DNA of 45,458 bases from JBDROU01 sp043809745 [NCBI: bacterium]. GTDB lineage: Bacteria > Elusimicrobiota > JBDRMW01. The position numbers and the translations under genes are program-made. The stretch is taken from contig JBDROU010000068.1 of NCBI GenBank assembly GCA_043809745.1, forward strand, positions 1 through 45,458, written 5' to 3'. The notes under the pieces were generated by a model. It did no database searches. It was given only the letters and a program-made list of their open reading frames with translations, and was not told the DNA's origin. This document shows, piece by piece, positions 25,306-35,756 of this stretch (position 1 is the first letter of the stretch; each line of letters opens with the position of its first letter).

Positions 25306-28300
25306 TTATGTTCCTTTCTTGCTGCCTGCCAATATCGGCTTTCTCTTTTCAGAATGGATCTCCTCATGATACTCCTGCAGAGACTTTACTTCAATCTGGG
25401 AATGTTTCTTTTCCTTGATACCTTCTACGCTCGCTTCAGCAGCCATTATTGACGTGATATAAGGAATCTTGTTTTGAATCGCTGCCATACGGATATAACT
25501 GTCATCATGTTTACCGCTTTTACCTAAAGGCGTATTAATAATAAGCTGGATTTCATTATTCTTTATAGCATCTACAATATTCGGCCGTCCTTCATGCAGC
25601 TTCTTTATATGGATCGCATCAATTTCGTTTTCTTTCAGGAAGTTTAGTGTACCTTCAGTAGCATATATCTTAAACCCAAGTTCATTAATCTTTCTGGCAA
25701 GAGGGATTAATGCTTTCTCATCCTTCTGCGCTATTGTAAGTAATATATTACCCTCCGTTGGTAACTTCATACCGGTTGCTTCCTGGGCTTTATAGAATGC
25801 AAGTCCAAATGAATCGGCAATACCCATAACCTCGCCAGTTGCCCTCATCTCCGGACTTAAAAGAGGATCAACCTCCGGAAACATATTAAACGGGAAAACT
25901 GCCTCCTTAACACCTACAAAATGCAGTGGTTGTTTTTTTAACTCTTTGAAATCTTTAATCTGTTTGCCAAGAATGATCTGGGTAGCAATCCTCGCGATAG
26001 GAATCCCCATAACCTTGGAAACAAACGGAACAGTCCTAGAAGCTCTTGGATTCGCTTCTAAAATATAAACAACACCGTCGCAAAGAGCATATTGAATATT
26101 GATAAGACCTCTTACATTAAGATGCTGGGCAATTTGCGCGGTATACCCTTCAATTTTTTTTATATCTTCCTTTTTTAATGTCCTGGTAGGTATAGTACAG
26201 GCAGAATCCCCTGAATGCACGCCCGCCAGCTCTATGTGTTCCATTATTGCGGCGACAAATGTGTTTTTACCGTCACAAACCGCATCTACCTCAATCTCCG
26301 TGGCATGTTCTAGGAACCTATCAATAAGCATCGGATGTTCTGGGCTGACGTCAATAGCTTCAAGCGCGTACCTCTTGAGCGCTACTTCATCATACACAAT
26401 TTCCATACCGCGGCCGCCTAAAACATAAGACGGACGCACAATAATCGGGAATCCTATTTTTTCTGCAATAGCCAGAGCTTCCTCAAGCGATCTTGCCGTA
26501 TCACTTTCCGGCTGTGGAATCCCGAGCTGTATCATTATCTTCCTAAAACGCTCTCTGTCTTCCGCTAAATGTATGTTCTCCGGGGAAGTGCCGATTACGG
26601 GAACCCCGTTATTTTTTAACTCCTGGGCAATATTTAAAGGCGTCTGGCCTCCAAATTGTACAATCACTCCAAAAGGCTTTTCTTTTTCGTAAATTCTTAG
26701 GATATCTTCTACTGTTAATGGTTCAAAATAGAGTTTATCCGACGTATCATAATCCGTTGAAACGGTCTCAGGGTTGCAGTTCACCATGATAGTTTCATAA
26801 CCTTCGTCCTTAAGCGCAAAAGCAGCATGGACGCATGTATAATCAAACTCAATCCCCTGCCCAATCCTATTGGGGCCGCCTCCCAAAATCATTATTTTTT
26901 TCTTATTTGGCGAAACCGGCACTGAATCCTTCGCATTGTATGTGGAGTAGTAGTATGCCGCATCCAAAACACCGCTGACCGGAACAGCTTCAAAACCTCC
27001 AAGCATCCCAAGTTTTTTTCTTCTATTCCTTACTTCTTCTTCCTTAACATTAAAAATATTTCCCAGATATTTATCAGAAAAACCTAATTCTTTTGCCTTT
27101 ATTAAATTTGCATCAGTTAATTTTTTCCATGAATCTTTCAGCAACTCCTCTTCAAAATCTACAACTTCCTTCATCTCGCTGATGAACCATCTGCCTATAT
27201 GTGTAATTTCATAAAGATCTTCTACATCCATACCCTTACGCAAGGCTTCATACATCAAAAATATCCGTTCACTGCTCGGCAGCGCAAGCTTTCTTTTAAG
27301 CTCGTCTAGCGGCAATGTCTTGAAATTCGCAGCCCCGCCAACCCCGTATCGCTTAATCTCAAGCGATCTTATAGCTTTTTGGAAAGCTTCTTTGAATGTC
27401 TTCCCGATGCTCATTACTTCACCTACTGCTTTCATCTGCGTGCCTAACACATCTTTTGCCTGCGGAAATTTTTCAAATGCCCAGCGAGCGAACTTAACTA
27501 CAACATAATCACCGCTTGGTTTATATTTATCAAGCGTTCCTTCTTTCCAATACGGGATTTCATCCATAGTTACACCGGCAGCAAGCATAGTAGACACCCG
27601 CGCGATTGGAAACCCAGTAGCCTTAGAAGCAAGAGCGGACGATCTGGAAGTCCGCGGATTAATCTCAATTACCACAAGCCTGTCGTCTATTAAGTTATGC
27701 GCAAACTGAATATTCGTGCCTCCAACCACCCCGATGGCATCAACAATTTTATAGCTTAACTCTTCCATACGTTTTTGCAGCTTTTCCGGAACTGTCAACA
27801 TAGGCGCAACGCAAAAACTGTCTCCCGTATGAACCCCCATAGCATCGATATTTTCTATAAAACATACCGTTATCTTTTGATTTTTTTGATCCCTTACTAC
27901 TTCCAGCTCCAGCTCCTCCCACCCTAATACCGATTCCTCGACAAGCACCTGATGAATAAGACTTGCATTAAGCCCTCGGTTAACGATTGTCCTTAATTCT
28001 TCCACATTAAATGCAATTCCGCCTCCGGTCCCGCCCATAGTATATGCAGGCCTTAGTACAACCGGATAATTGAGCCTCTCTGCAATCCTTTCTGCTTCTT
28101 CCTGCGAATAGCAGGGTTCAGACTTTGGTAATCCTATGCCTAATTTTTTCATGGTTTCTTTGAAAGCTATCCGATCCTCGCCGCGTTCAATCGCATCAGG
28201 CTTAACACCGATAACCTCTACACCATATTTTTTTAATACCCCGCTTTTATAGAGGGAGGATGCCAGATTAAGCCCGGTCTGCCCGCCTAAATTAGGAAGC

Positions 28301-28557
28301 AACGCATCCGGCTTTTCCTTTACAATAATCTTCTCTATATTTTCTGCTGTTAATGGTTCAATATAAGTTCTGTCTGCCATACCCGGATCAGTCATAATTG
28401 TTGCAGGATTGGAATTCACAAGGACAACCTCGTACCCTTGCTCTTTCAAAGCCTTGCACGCCTGGGTCCCGGAATAATCAAACTCACACGCCTGCCCGAT
28501 TATTATTGGGCCTGATCCAATTATAAGCACCTTGTGTATATCATCTCTGCGCGCCAT
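25306..28557 (-). CDS. carB: Carbamoyl-phosphate synthase large subunit, second copy
   Basis: 1,083 residues; ATG preceded by AGGAGGTAATT. It makes carbamoyl phosphate from bicarbonate, ammonia and 2 ATP. Both ATP-grasp halves are present: N-half [30 protein letters not shown] and [19 protein letters not shown]-half [27 protein letters not shown] and [18 protein letters not shown]. The oligomerisation domain separates the halves, and an MGS-like allosteric domain ends the protein. All expected parts are present, so it is not a fragment. It differs clearly from its neighbour (in the segments I compared roughly half the positions match), so it is not a recent duplicate. It follows the first carB by 21 bp; no second carA is near. 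Confidence 0.96.
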   Translation of the reverse strand: MARRDDIHKVLIIGSGPIIIGQACEFDYSGTQACKALKEQGYEVVLVNSNPATIMTDPGMADRTYIEPLTAENIEKIIVKEKPDALLPNLGGQTGLNLASSLYKSGVLKKYGVEVIGVKPDAIERGEDRIAFKETMKKLGIGLPKSEPCYSQEEAERIAERLNYPVVLRPAYTMGGTGGGIAFNVEELRTIVNRGLNASLIHQVLVEESVLGWEELELEVVRDQKNQKITVCFIENIDAMGVHTGDSFCVAPMLTVPEKLQKRMEELSYKIVDAIGVVGGTNIQFAHNLIDDRLVVIEINPRTSRSSALASKATGFPIARVSTMLAAGVTMDEIPYWKEGTLDKYKPSGDYVVVKFARWAFEKFPQAKDVLGTQMKAVGEVMSIGKTFKEAFQKAIRSLEIKRYGVGGAANFKTLPLDELKRKLALPSSERIFLMYEALRKGMDVEDLYEITHIGRWFISEMKEVVDFEEELLKDSWKKLTDANLIKAKELGFSDKYLGNIFNVKEEEVRNRRKKLGMLGGFEAVPVSGVLDAAYYYSTYNAKDSVPVSPNKKKIMILGGGPNRIGQGIEFDYTCVHAAFALKDEGYETIMVNCNPETVSTDYDTSDKLYFEPLTVEDILRIYEKEKPFGVIVQFGGQTPLNIAQELKNNGVPVIGTSPENIHLAEDRERFRKIMIQLGIPQPESDTARSLEEALAIAEKIGFPIIVRPSYVLGGRGMEIVYDEVALKRYALEAIDVSPEHPMLIDRFLEHATEIEVDAVCDGKNTFVAAIMEHIELAGVHSGDSACTIPTRTLKKEDIKKIEGYTAQIAQHLNVRGLINIQYALCDGVVYILEANPRASRTVPFVSKVMGIPIARIATQIILGKQIKDFKELKKQPLHFVGVKEAVFPFNMFPEVDPLLSPEMRATGEVMGIADSFGLAFYKAQEATGMKLPTEGNILLTIAQKDEKALIPLARKINELGFKIYATEGTLNFLKENEIDAIHIKKLHEGRPNIVDAIKNNEIQLIINTPLGKSGKHDDSYIRMAAIQNKIPYITSIMAAEASVEGIKEKKHSQIEVKSLQEYHEEIHSEKRKPILAGSKKGT

Positions 28558-28578
28558 TATAATTACCTCCTTAAGATA

Positions 28579-31500
28579 CTATTTTTTATTTATTTCTTCG
28601 TGGTATTCCTGCACAGTTTTCACGGCAAACCCGTATGTCTTATATGCCTCAATACCATTAACGACATTCTGGGCTCCATCAATAGTTGTTATGCAGCTTA
28701 CCCCGTGCAGCACAGCCAACGAACGTATAGTTTTTTCGTCTCTAAAAGGCTTCTCTCCGGACGGCGTATTAATTACCAGATCAATTTCCCCGTCCTTTAA
28801 CATATTTCCTATGTTATACCCTTTTTCAAACACTTTTTTTACTTCCTTAACAGGAATATTATTCAATTGCAGCACACGCGCGGTGCCGAAAGTGGAAAAA
28901 ATTTTGAATCCCAAATAAACCAGTTTCTTTGCGATAAATATTATATCCCTCTTATCCTCATCCTTAACGCTCATAAAAACATTACCCTTAACAGGGAGCT
29001 CCTGATTGGCTGCTATCTGCGATTTTGCAAAAGCTATGCCAAAATTATTATCAATACCCATAACCTCTCCAGTAGATTTCATTTCCGGTCCGAGTACAGC
29101 ATCAATACCGGAAAATCTCGAGAAAGGCAAAACTGACTCCTTAACAGCAATATGATCCACCACAACTTCTTTTTTTATACCTAGTTCAGCCAAACTTTTT
29201 CCGGTCATAATCTTTGCGGCAATCCTCGCAAGAGAAACACCTGTTGCTTTGCTTACAAATGGGACGGTCCTGCTCGCCCTCGGATTTACTTCCAATACAT
29301 AAATATTTTTATTTTTCACTGCAAATTGAATATTCATCAATCCCTTTACTTTGAGCTCACTCGCGAGAGCATAAGTAGCATGTTTGATCTTATCAATCAC
29401 TTCCCTGCCAATAGAATACGGGGGAAGCGCGCAAGCGCTGTCACCGGAATGAATACCGGCTTCTTCTATATGCTCCATAATGCCGCCAATATAGCACCTC
29501 TTTCCATCACTTACCGCGTCTACATCAACTTCAATAGCATTCTCAATAAACTTATCTACAAGCACAGGATGGTCAGGCGAAACCTCAACCGCCTGATGGA
29601 AGAATTCAACCAATCCGTCTTTATCATAGACTACCCTCATGGCCCTTCCGCCAAGCACATATGACGGCCTGACCAAAACTGGATAGCCTATCATCTGGCC
29701 GATTCTTAAAGCTTCTTTCAGCGAGAATGCCGTCCCGCTCGCCGGCTGAATCAGACCTATTTTCTTAAGCAACTTGCTAAATCGTTTTCTGTCTTCAGCC
29801 CTGTCAATTGAATCTACGCTGGTACCAATAATTTTAACACCTGCCTTATGCAACCTCCTGGCTAAATTAAGAGGTGTCTGACCTCCAAACTGCACTATAA
29901 TACCATCCGGCTTTTCCACTTCAACGATATTCATTACATCTTCAAACGTAAGCGGCTCAAAATAGAGTTTATCCGCCGTATCGTAATCCGTTGACACGGT
30001 CTCGGGATTGGAGTTAACCATGATAGACTCATACCCGAGTTCGCTTAAAGCAAAACATGCCTGGCAGCAGCAGTAATCGAACTCAATCCCCTGTCCAACC
30101 CTGTTCGGCCCTCCGCTCAAAATCATTATCTTTTTCTTTTTGGATACCCTGGCTTCATTCTCACTCTCATATGTGGAATAATAATACGGGGTATAAGCTT
30201 CAAATTCAGCCCCGCACGTATCAACCAATTTATAAACCGGCTTAAGCGACAATCTTTTTCTAAGCGCTCTAATTTTATGTTCATCGCTATTTAACAGTTC
30301 CCCAAGCTGATGATCGCTGAATCCCATTTGCTTGCATTCATATAACAGTTGTTTCTGTTCTTTAGTGGAAATTTTTTTCAATTCTGTTTTTTTCAGTCTT
30401 TCTTCCGCTTCAACTATTTTCTTTATGCTGTCTAAGAACCATGGATCAATCTTGGACAAACTATATATTTCTTTCACACTTATCTTTCTTTGAATAGCTT
30501 TCTTAATATAGAAAATACGATCGCAGTTCGGCACCCTAATCTTTGCCCTAAGTGTTTTATTGTCTACAGATGCAATCTTATTATCTAATCCGGAATGACC
30601 GGTTTCAAGTCCCCTCAAAGCCTTTTGCAGAGCTTCAGGAAAATTTCTGCCTATGGACATCGTTTCGCCCACAGATTTCATAGAAGTATTCAAAGTTGGA
30701 TCAGCCTCAGGAAACTTTTCAAAAGTAAACCTAGGCACCTTTACAACACAGTAATCTATTGTAGGTTCAAAACAGGCCGGGGTTACTTTGGTAATATCAT
30801 TTCTAATTTCATCAAGTGTAAAACCGATTGCAAGCTTCGCGGCAATTTTTGCAATCGGAAATCCGGTAGCCTTGGAAGCTAAGGCAGAACTCCTGGAAAC
30901 CCTCGGATTCATCTCTATAACAACCATTTTACCGTTTCTGGGATTCACAGCAAACTGAATATTTGACCCTCCTGTATCTACGCCTATCTCACGGATAACA
31001 TTAATTGAGGCATCCCTCATCTTCTGATAACATTTATCTGTAAGCGTCTGCGCAGGAGCTACGGTAATGCTGTCTCCAGTATGAATCCCCATAGGATCAA
31101 AATTCTCTATGGAACAAATTATAACAACATTATCATTGTGATCCCGCATTACCTCAAGCTCGTATTCCTTCCAGCCCAACACGGATTCCTCAACTAATAT
31201 TTCACCTACCAAACTGCTTTCTATGCCAATTTTTGCTAAACGTTCTAATTGCTTAACATTATAAGCAACTCCGCTGCCAGTTCCTCCCAATATGAAACTT
31301 GGCCTTATTATTACGGGGAAACCTATAGATTCCGCAATCTTAACAGCCTCTTTTACATTATAGGCTAATGCGCTGTTCGGGAGCTCCAGGTTGATCCGTT
31401 CCATAGCTTTCTTAAACTGCAAACGGTTTTCCGCTTTTTTAATCGCATCATAGTTTGCGCCTATCATTCTTACATTATATTTATCCAAAATACCTTTTTT

Positions 31501-31809
31501 TGCTAAACTGAAAGCAACATTCAATCCTGTCTGTCCGCCCAAAGTAGGAAGTATGCAATCCGGCCTTTCCCTGATAATTACTTTTTCAAGCACCTCAGTT
31601 GTAATCGGTTCAATATATGTTCTGTGCGCGGTTTCAGGGTCGGTCATTATTGTAGCCGGATTGGAATTAACAAGAATTACCTTTATTCCTTCCTCTTTCA
31701 ATGCCTTGCATGCCTGTGTTCCGGAATAATCAAATTCACATGCCTGTCCGATAACAATCGGACCCGACCCCACTATCAAAACGCTTTTAATACTCTTATC
31801 TACTGGCAT
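28579..31809 (-). CDS. carB: Carbamoyl-phosphate synthase large subunit, first copy
   Basis: 1,076 residues. The start overlaps the carA end by 14 bp, the standard coupling for a CarA-CarB pair. The N-half ATP-grasp domain has [30 protein letters not shown] and [18 protein letters not shown]. The C-half has [29 protein letters not shown] and [18 protein letters not shown]. The C-terminal MGS-like domain, which binds UMP or ornithine in known enzymes, is complete. Because of the overlap it is the more likely partner of CarA. The oligomerisation region (around residues 400-550) differs strongly from the second copy, including an added [10 protein letters not shown] stretch. Confidence 0.96.
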   Translation of the reverse strand: MPVDKSIKSVLIVGSGPIVIGQACEFDYSGTQACKALKEEGIKVILVNSNPATIMTDPETAHRTYIEPITTEVLEKVIIRERPDCILPTLGGQTGLNVAFSLAKKGILDKYNVRMIGANYDAIKKAENRLQFKKAMERINLELPNSALAYNVKEAVKIAESIGFPVIIRPSFILGGTGSGVAYNVKQLERLAKIGIESSLVGEILVEESVLGWKEYELEVMRDHNDNVVIICSIENFDPMGIHTGDSITVAPAQTLTDKCYQKMRDASINVIREIGVDTGGSNIQFAVNPRNGKMVVIEMNPRVSRSSALASKATGFPIAKIAAKLAIGFTLDEIRNDITKVTPACFEPTIDYCVVKVPRFTFEKFPEADPTLNTSMKSVGETMSIGRNFPEALQKALRGLETGHSGLDNKIASVDNKTLRAKIRVPNCDRIFYIKKAIQRKISVKEIYSLSKIDPWFLDSIKKIVEAEERLKKTELKKISTKEQKQLLYECKQMGFSDHQLGELLNSDEHKIRALRKRLSLKPVYKLVDTCGAEFEAYTPYYYSTYESENEARVSKKKKIMILSGGPNRVGQGIEFDYCCCQACFALSELGYESIMVNSNPETVSTDYDTADKLYFEPLTFEDVMNIVEVEKPDGIIVQFGGQTPLNLARRLHKAGVKIIGTSVDSIDRAEDRKRFSKLLKKIGLIQPASGTAFSLKEALRIGQMIGYPVLVRPSYVLGGRAMRVVYDKDGLVEFFHQAVEVSPDHPVLVDKFIENAIEVDVDAVSDGKRCYIGGIMEHIEEAGIHSGDSACALPPYSIGREVIDKIKHATYALASELKVKGLMNIQFAVKNKNIYVLEVNPRASRTVPFVSKATGVSLARIAAKIMTGKSLAELGIKKEVVVDHIAVKESVLPFSRFSGIDAVLGPEMKSTGEVMGIDNNFGIAFAKSQIAANQELPVKGNVFMSVKDEDKRDIIFIAKKLVYLGFKIFSTFGTARVLQLNNIPVKEVKKVFEKGYNIGNMLKDGEIDLVINTPSGEKPFRDEKTIRSLAVLHGVSCITTIDGAQNVVNGIEAYKTYGFAVKTVQEYHEEINKK

Positions 31810-32887
31810 AAAATTCTTCCGTTATAGAAATAAACCTATCAAATATAATTCTGGCTTCCCGAGGACCCGGCGATGCCTCGGGATGAAACTGGACTGAATA
31901 TACAGGCAAAAATTTATGCTTCAAACCCGCTTCAGTATTATCGTAAAGATTTACGTGTGTTAACTGCACAGAATCAGCCGGCAGTGTTGAAGAGTTAACG
32001 CAATAATTATGATTTTGCGCTGTAATTAAAACCCTGCCTGTTTGAATATCCTTTACTGGATGGTTAGCTCCGTGATGCCCGAATTTTAATTTGTAGGTTT
32101 TCCCGCCTAATGCAAGCCCGATAAGCTGATGGCCTAAACAAATACCAAAAACTGGCAGTTTCCCCAATAAACTTTTTATTGTGTGTATAAGATAATGTAT
32201 AACCGATGGATCACCGGGCCCGTTTGAAACGAGTACCGCATGAGGATTAAATTTCAATATCTCTTCACTTGAGTATAATGCAGGCACAACAACCACTTTA
32301 CAGTTCCGCATACTCAGCTCCTCTAAAATTGCTCTTTTCACACCGCAATCAACCACCACAACTGTGAATTTTCCTTTATTAGAAAATACTTTTGGTTTGG
32401 CAATAGTTATATCCTTAACTAAATCAACACCCGTTATGCCTTTCCATTTGCTCAGCTTATTCATTAATGTTTTTGTATTAAAATTTTTTGTAGATACAAT
32501 ACCTCTCATCGCGCCGCGTAACCGCAGCTGGCGCGTAAGCAGCCTCGTATCAATATTAGAAATCCCAATGATATTGTTTTTAATAAGATAATCTGAAAGC
32601 GAGGATTTTGCTCTATAGTTTGAGTAAATTCTGCTGTTACGGCCGACAATAAAAGCTTCACAGTATATTTTTTCGGATTGAACATCCTTTGGATTTACAC
32701 CGTAGTTTCCTATTAAAGGGTAAGTCATCACCACCATCTGACCTCTATAAGAGGGGTCCGTCAGTATCTCCTGATAACCGGTCATGCTTGTATTAAAAAT
32801 TACTTCTCCAAGCTTTTCACCCTGAGCACCGAAAGATTCGCCTAAAAATTCAGAACCGTCTTCTAATAAAAGTATCGCCTTTTTCAT
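31796..32887 (-). CDS. carA: Carbamoyl-phosphate synthase small (glutaminase) subunit
   Basis: 363 residues. It hydrolyses glutamine and channels ammonia to CarB. The N-terminal CPSase small-chain domain ([25 protein letters not shown]) is followed by the class I amidotransferase domain, with nucleophile Cys250 in FGICLGHQL and the His/Glu of [12 protein letters not shown]. It is the first gene of the operon. The predicted mRNA leader is only about 30 nt, with no obvious Shine-Dalgarno site and no room for a PyrR- or arginine-type attenuator. Confidence 0.96.
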   Translation of the reverse strand: MKKAILLLEDGSEFLGESFGAQGEKLGEVIFNTSMTGYQEILTDPSYRGQMVVMTYPLIGNYGVNPKDVQSEKIYCEAFIVGRNSRIYSNYRAKSSLSDYLIKNNIIGISNIDTRLLTRQLRLRGAMRGIVSTKNFNTKTLMNKLSKWKGITGVDLVKDITIAKPKVFSNKGKFTVVVVDCGVKRAILEELSMRNCKVVVVPALYSSEEILKFNPHAVLVSNGPGDPSVIHYLIHTIKSLLGKLPVFGICLGHQLIGLALGGKTYKLKFGHHGANHPVKDIQTGRVLITAQNHNYCVNSSTLPADSVQLTHVNLYDNTEAGLKHKFLPVYSVQFHPEASPGPREARIIFDRFISITEEFYASR

Positions 32888-32923
32888 TTATATTTGATTA
32901 CAAAACTGGATTATTAATCAGTT

Positions 32924-32951
32924 ATTATACAAATTAAAACTGAAAGTGCAA
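32924..32951 (-). promoter_or_regulatory. Promoter of the carA-to-pyrG operon
   Basis: Reads TTGCAC, 16 bp, TATAAT (perfect -10) on the minus strand, about 37 bp before the carA ATG. Confidence 0.68.
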
Positions 32952-33188
32952 AATGTTTTTAAATTTTTTTACTTTATATTCGTAAAATAATACTGCGGAT
33001 CATTACAGTATTCGTAAGCGTTATATATTTCTGAAATAATTACGCATTTAACTATAACTAATGAGAATAATACGGACAACAGATTAATATTTTGCTGAGG
33101 TGAAGATAAAGACAGCTATATCATCCAGGAAAGTCCAATTTTATTTTAGCGAAAATGTTATAATATCTCATTCCACTATGCCCTTAAG

Positions 33189-33197
33189 TTATCCACA
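33189..33197 (+). promoter_or_regulatory. DnaA box
   Basis: A perfect TTATCCACA, the high-affinity DnaA-binding consensus. Confidence 0.6.
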
Positions 33198-33272
33198 AGA
33201 TATTAACACCAACTAACAAGCACCCATAATGCACCGTATATTCTCTACTTATAGACTTTTTTTAAGTTCAAC

Positions 33273-33281
33273 TTATCCACA
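33273..33281 (+). promoter_or_regulatory. DnaA box
   Basis: A second perfect TTATCCACA in the same orientation, 84 bp from the first. Confidence 0.6.
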
Positions 33282-33320
33282 GGTTAATAACCTTATTAAC
33301 AAGTTTAAGACATAAATTAA

Positions 33321-33452
33321 AATAATGCTTCTGACAAGGCTTACTGGTACGGCAAGAACTCAGGCGGGAGCACAATAGCTAGCGGCATATATATTGTCTA
33401 TATAGACAGCCCAGAAGGGCAAAAGAGCTTTAAGATCGCGGTAAAGAAATAA
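33321..33452 (+). pseudogene. Orphan C-terminal tail of a FlgD-Ig-type secreted protein
   Basis: The frame encodes about 43 residues ending at TAA 33450-33452. It includes WYGKNSGGSTIASGIYIV and ends SFKIAVKK. The W-x-G-x-N-x-x-G-x-x-x-A-S-G-x-Y pattern is typical of the last strands of FlgD-like Ig domains at the C-terminus of large secreted proteins, including T9SS-type cargo. A stop at 33318 closes the frame upstream and there is no start codon or other part of the gene. It is the surviving end of a deleted surface-protein gene. Confidence 0.75.
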
Positions 33453-33467
33453 TTAATTAGGATGAAG

Positions 33468-33478
33468 TAAATAGAACC
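33468..33478 (+). repeat. 11-bp direct repeat, left of the DUF4143 ATPase gene
   Basis: TAAATAGAACC, identical to 34696-34706. The left copy continues CGTCCAC. Confidence 0.6.
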
Positions 33479-33488
33479 GTCCACATTA

Positions 33489-34670
33489 TTACTGGTTCAA
33501 GCCCAGATCATCAGCCCACAGTTTCTGAAGAAACATAGTCCATGGCATGATTTCAATATTATTATGAATGATGCGGGGTTCTTTTTCAAGACACACTACA
33601 ATAATTCGTTGTATAGGCCCATCTTCAAGAATTGCCTTTAACGAGCGAATATCACCTTCATGTACCCGTTGTGAAGACTTAATTTCTAATGCGATTTGTT
33701 TGTCCCCCAAGATAAAATCAACTTCCTGCCCGGTACTGGCTTTCCAGTATGAAAGCTGCATGTCGGGCTGACGGTATGCCTGGAATGCCCTCAGTTCCAT
33801 GAGTATGTATTGTTCGAATGATTTACCGAATTCCGGACTTCCTATAGATGGCCTTCGTTTCATAAGAAAGTTCGTTACACCCACATCAAAAAGATAGAAC
33901 TTTTCAGCAAGAATCATTCTGCGGGTTTTAGACTTCTTCCAGGGTTGTAACCGAAATCCAAGCAATGTGTCTTCTAAAATGTTAAAATAATTGCGCACAA
34001 CTTTTTGCGAAATACCTGCTTCTCGAGCAACATTGGTATAATTAAGAAGCTCACTCGATGTCACTGCAGCAACACTCAAAAAATCAGAAAATGAAGGGAT
34101 ATCATGAACCCGTGCTTCTGAAGAGATTTCTTCTTTTAAATAATCTGCGATATATGAACGTAAATCTTCATAAGGGGTAGCTGATAGAAAATGAGGCGGC
34201 AACAAACCTGATATCATAACCTGTTCTAAATCAAAACCCTCTGTTTCCATATAACTTAGAGGAACCATTATACGCCGCCACGCGCGTCCACCTAATAAAT
34301 TCGCATGTCCGCGTCGCAGTTTCCTCGCACTCGACCCTGTCAATAGAAATGCTTTATGCTTGTTTTCGATGAGCCAGTGGATCTCATCAAGTAATTGAGG
34401 AATCTTTTGAATTTCATCGACTACAAGCAATCCTTTATGGTTACCATGGCGTTCGCGCAATAACGAAGGACGGCTTGCATATTCAACATATACATCAGTT
34501 TTTAGCAGATCAATAACAGTCGCTTCGGGTAGATGATGGTGAATCCAGTAACTTTTACCAACTTTTCTCGGGCCCCATAGAAAAGCTGATTTTCCAACAG
34601 GAAGATCTAATGAAAACAGCCGTTTTATAATATTCCCCATACGGTAATTATATCCGGATAAATTTCCCAT
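33489..34670 (-). CDS. AAA family ATPase with DUF4143 domain
   Basis: 393 residues from ATG 34670 (ATG 34640, starting MGNIIKRLF, is also possible). The N-terminal AAA_14 ATPase has Walker A WGPRKVGKSY, Walker B LLVVDEIQK and a sensor-type LLTGSSARKL. A middle winged-helix segment (REAGISQKVVRNYFNILEDTLL) and a C-terminal DUF4143 part with a PD-(D/E)XK-like core (EVDFILGDKQIALEIKSS) follow. Members are widespread and often laterally transferred; their physiological role is not established, though toxin-antitoxin and defence roles have been suggested. The gene stands alone between a gene remnant and a HAMP protein and is flanked by 11-bp direct repeats, which supports acquisition. Confidence 0.9.
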   Translation of the reverse strand: MGNLSGYNYRMGNIIKRLFSLDLPVGKSAFLWGPRKVGKSYWIHHHLPEATVIDLLKTDVYVEYASRPSLLRERHGNHKGLLVVDEIQKIPQLLDEIHWLIENKHKAFLLTGSSARKLRRGHANLLGGRAWRRIMVPLSYMETEGFDLEQVMISGLLPPHFLSATPYEDLRSYIADYLKEEISSEARVHDIPSFSDFLSVAAVTSSELLNYTNVAREAGISQKVVRNYFNILEDTLLGFRLQPWKKSKTRRMILAEKFYLFDVGVTNFLMKRRPSIGSPEFGKSFEQYILMELRAFQAYRQPDMQLSYWKASTGQEVDFILGDKQIALEIKSSQRVHEGDIRSLKAILEDGPIQRIIVVCLEKEPRIIHNNIEIMPWTMFLQKLWADDLGLNQ

Positions 34671-34695
34671 GTCAAGGAATATATGAGAAAGTAGC

Positions 34696-34706
34696 TAAAT
34701 AGAACC
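34696..34706 (+). repeat. 11-bp direct repeat, right of the DUF4143 ATPase gene
   Basis: TAAATAGAACC, the partner of 33468-33478. The copies bracket only the ATPase gene. Confidence 0.6.
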
Positions 34707-34711
34707 ATACG

Positions 34712-35281
34712 CTACAGCTTAAAGTCATCACAAAGCGTGTTCAGATCTTTGTCGGTTTCTTCGATTGCCTTAGCTTGTTCGGACAAACCTTTTTGATTAA
34801 GAATATCTATCAAATCTTTGTTTTTTTTAACGATTTGTTCTATTAATTCATGCTGATAACTTAACTTTTTGTGCAGAGCTATCGTCATCTTATTAAAGGC
34901 TACCTCTATGCCCTTTAACTCATCTTTTTTTCTGAAATGCACATCGAAGCTTAAATCCCCATCCCTTACAGCATTAATACTTTTTTCTAAACGGTAAATA
35001 GGCCCTGCGATATAATGAGACAAAAAAACAGCGATGGTAGCTATCAAAATTACACCTATCGCTACTTTAATTAAAACAACCTGGTTAAGTATGCCTAAAA
35101 CACCTTCAATATCCATATCCTGAACTCCGATCTGCTTTAAGACACTGTTTACAGTAGTACGGGTTTCCCACCACACCATGAAGGCTCCAATAACAACAAA
35201 AGCAACGGCATACAATATATATCTGCTTTGGATGCGCTTCCCAACAAAATAGTTCCTTCTTCTAAACTTACCAGAGTTCAC
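34712..35281 (-). CDS. HAMP-domain membrane protein without an output domain
   Basis: 189 residues from a GTG start with GGAGG 5 bp upstream. TM1 is at about residues 20-38 and TM2 at about 68-90, with only about 30 residues between them, too short for a usual sensor domain. A HAMP domain (GPIYRLEKSINAVRDGDLS ... DELKGIEVAFNKM) spans about 91-140. The remaining about 50 residues are coiled coil. No kinase, cyclase or chemotaxis output follows. HAMP domains relay conformational signals, so it may be a signalling or scaffold fragment working with another protein. A TTGACA lies at 35329-35324 with only a weak -10. Confidence 0.85.
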   Translation of the reverse strand: MNSGKFRRRNYFVGKRIQSRYILYAVAFVVIGAFMVWWETRTTVNSVLKQIGVQDMDIEGVLGILNQVVLIKVAIGVILIATIAVFLSHYIAGPIYRLEKSINAVRDGDLSFDVHFRKKDELKGIEVAFNKMTIALHKKLSYQHELIEQIVKKNKDLIDILNQKGLSEQAKAIEETDKDLNTLCDDFKL

Positions 35282-35362
35282 ATTCCCCTCCTTATGAAAC
35301 CCATTAAATTAACAAACATACACTGTCAAATTGAATGATTTTAATACTATTAATAAAACTGA

Positions 35363-35731
35363 TTATTGACCCTTTTCCAAAACTTCTTTTCTCTTTTTTA
35401 AATGGACTATATATCTAGAACTACCTCCGCCCATATTCTTTTGGGCTTTAGTCAATCTAGCAACAATTTCATCCAATGTTAATTTGTCTATTTTTTTACT
35501 CTTTTTTTCTTCTGGTTTTTTTTCGTGTGTTTCTTGCTTTGGGGTTTCTTTTTCAGGAGTTTTTTCTTTTTGCTGTTGTTTTTGCTGTTCATTTTCTTCT
35601 GCTTTTGGGCTCTCTGCTCCTTTTTTATCTTTTTCGCTATCCTGATCTTCTTTTTTCGTATTCTCTTGCTTTCTTTCCTCGGGAGAATTGGTTTCACTAT
35701 TATTCTCTTCCTTCTTATCTTGTTCGGTCAT
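35363..35731 (-). CDS. Lys/Glu/Gln-rich disordered protein with conserved-looking C-terminus
   Basis: 122 residues; ATG with GGAG upstream. Residues 1-80 are almost entirely K, E, Q, N and S, with no hydrophobic core, so probably disordered. The last about 42 residues (KIDKLTLDEIVARLTKAQ, then a GGGSSRYIVHL segment) look ordered, basic and perhaps nucleic-acid binding. I recognise no family. It lies 25 bp after the PAC2 gene in the ssb-PAC2 run and is probably cotranscribed. Codon use is very A-rich, which creates long spurious frames on the other strand. Confidence 0.75.
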   Translation of the reverse strand: MTEQDKKEENNSETNSPEERKQENTKKEDQDSEKDKKGAESPKAEENEQQKQQQKEKTPEKETPKQETHEKKPEEKKSKKIDKLTLDEIVARLTKAQKNMGGGSSRYIVHLKKRKEVLEKGQ

Positions 35732-35756
35732 TTAACGTCTCCTTTTAATTTTTTCA

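Larger units (their letters stand above)
32952..33320. other. Gene-free AT-rich stretch with two DnaA boxes
   Basis: No coding sequence is visible in these bases or in the rest of the gap to carA. It is AT-rich and includes the two perfect TTATCCACA sites listed separately. It may be a remnant or control region; nothing else was recognised. Confidence 0.5.

Noticed and set aside
25302-25367. GuaA start at ATG 25367
   Set aside because: It adds 22 residues lying inside carB; the TTG at 25301 gives the family-typical N-terminus and follows AAGGA.
33189-33281. Calling this region oriC
   Set aside because: Only two boxes, no clear unwinding element and no origin-linked genes; kept as DnaA boxes only.
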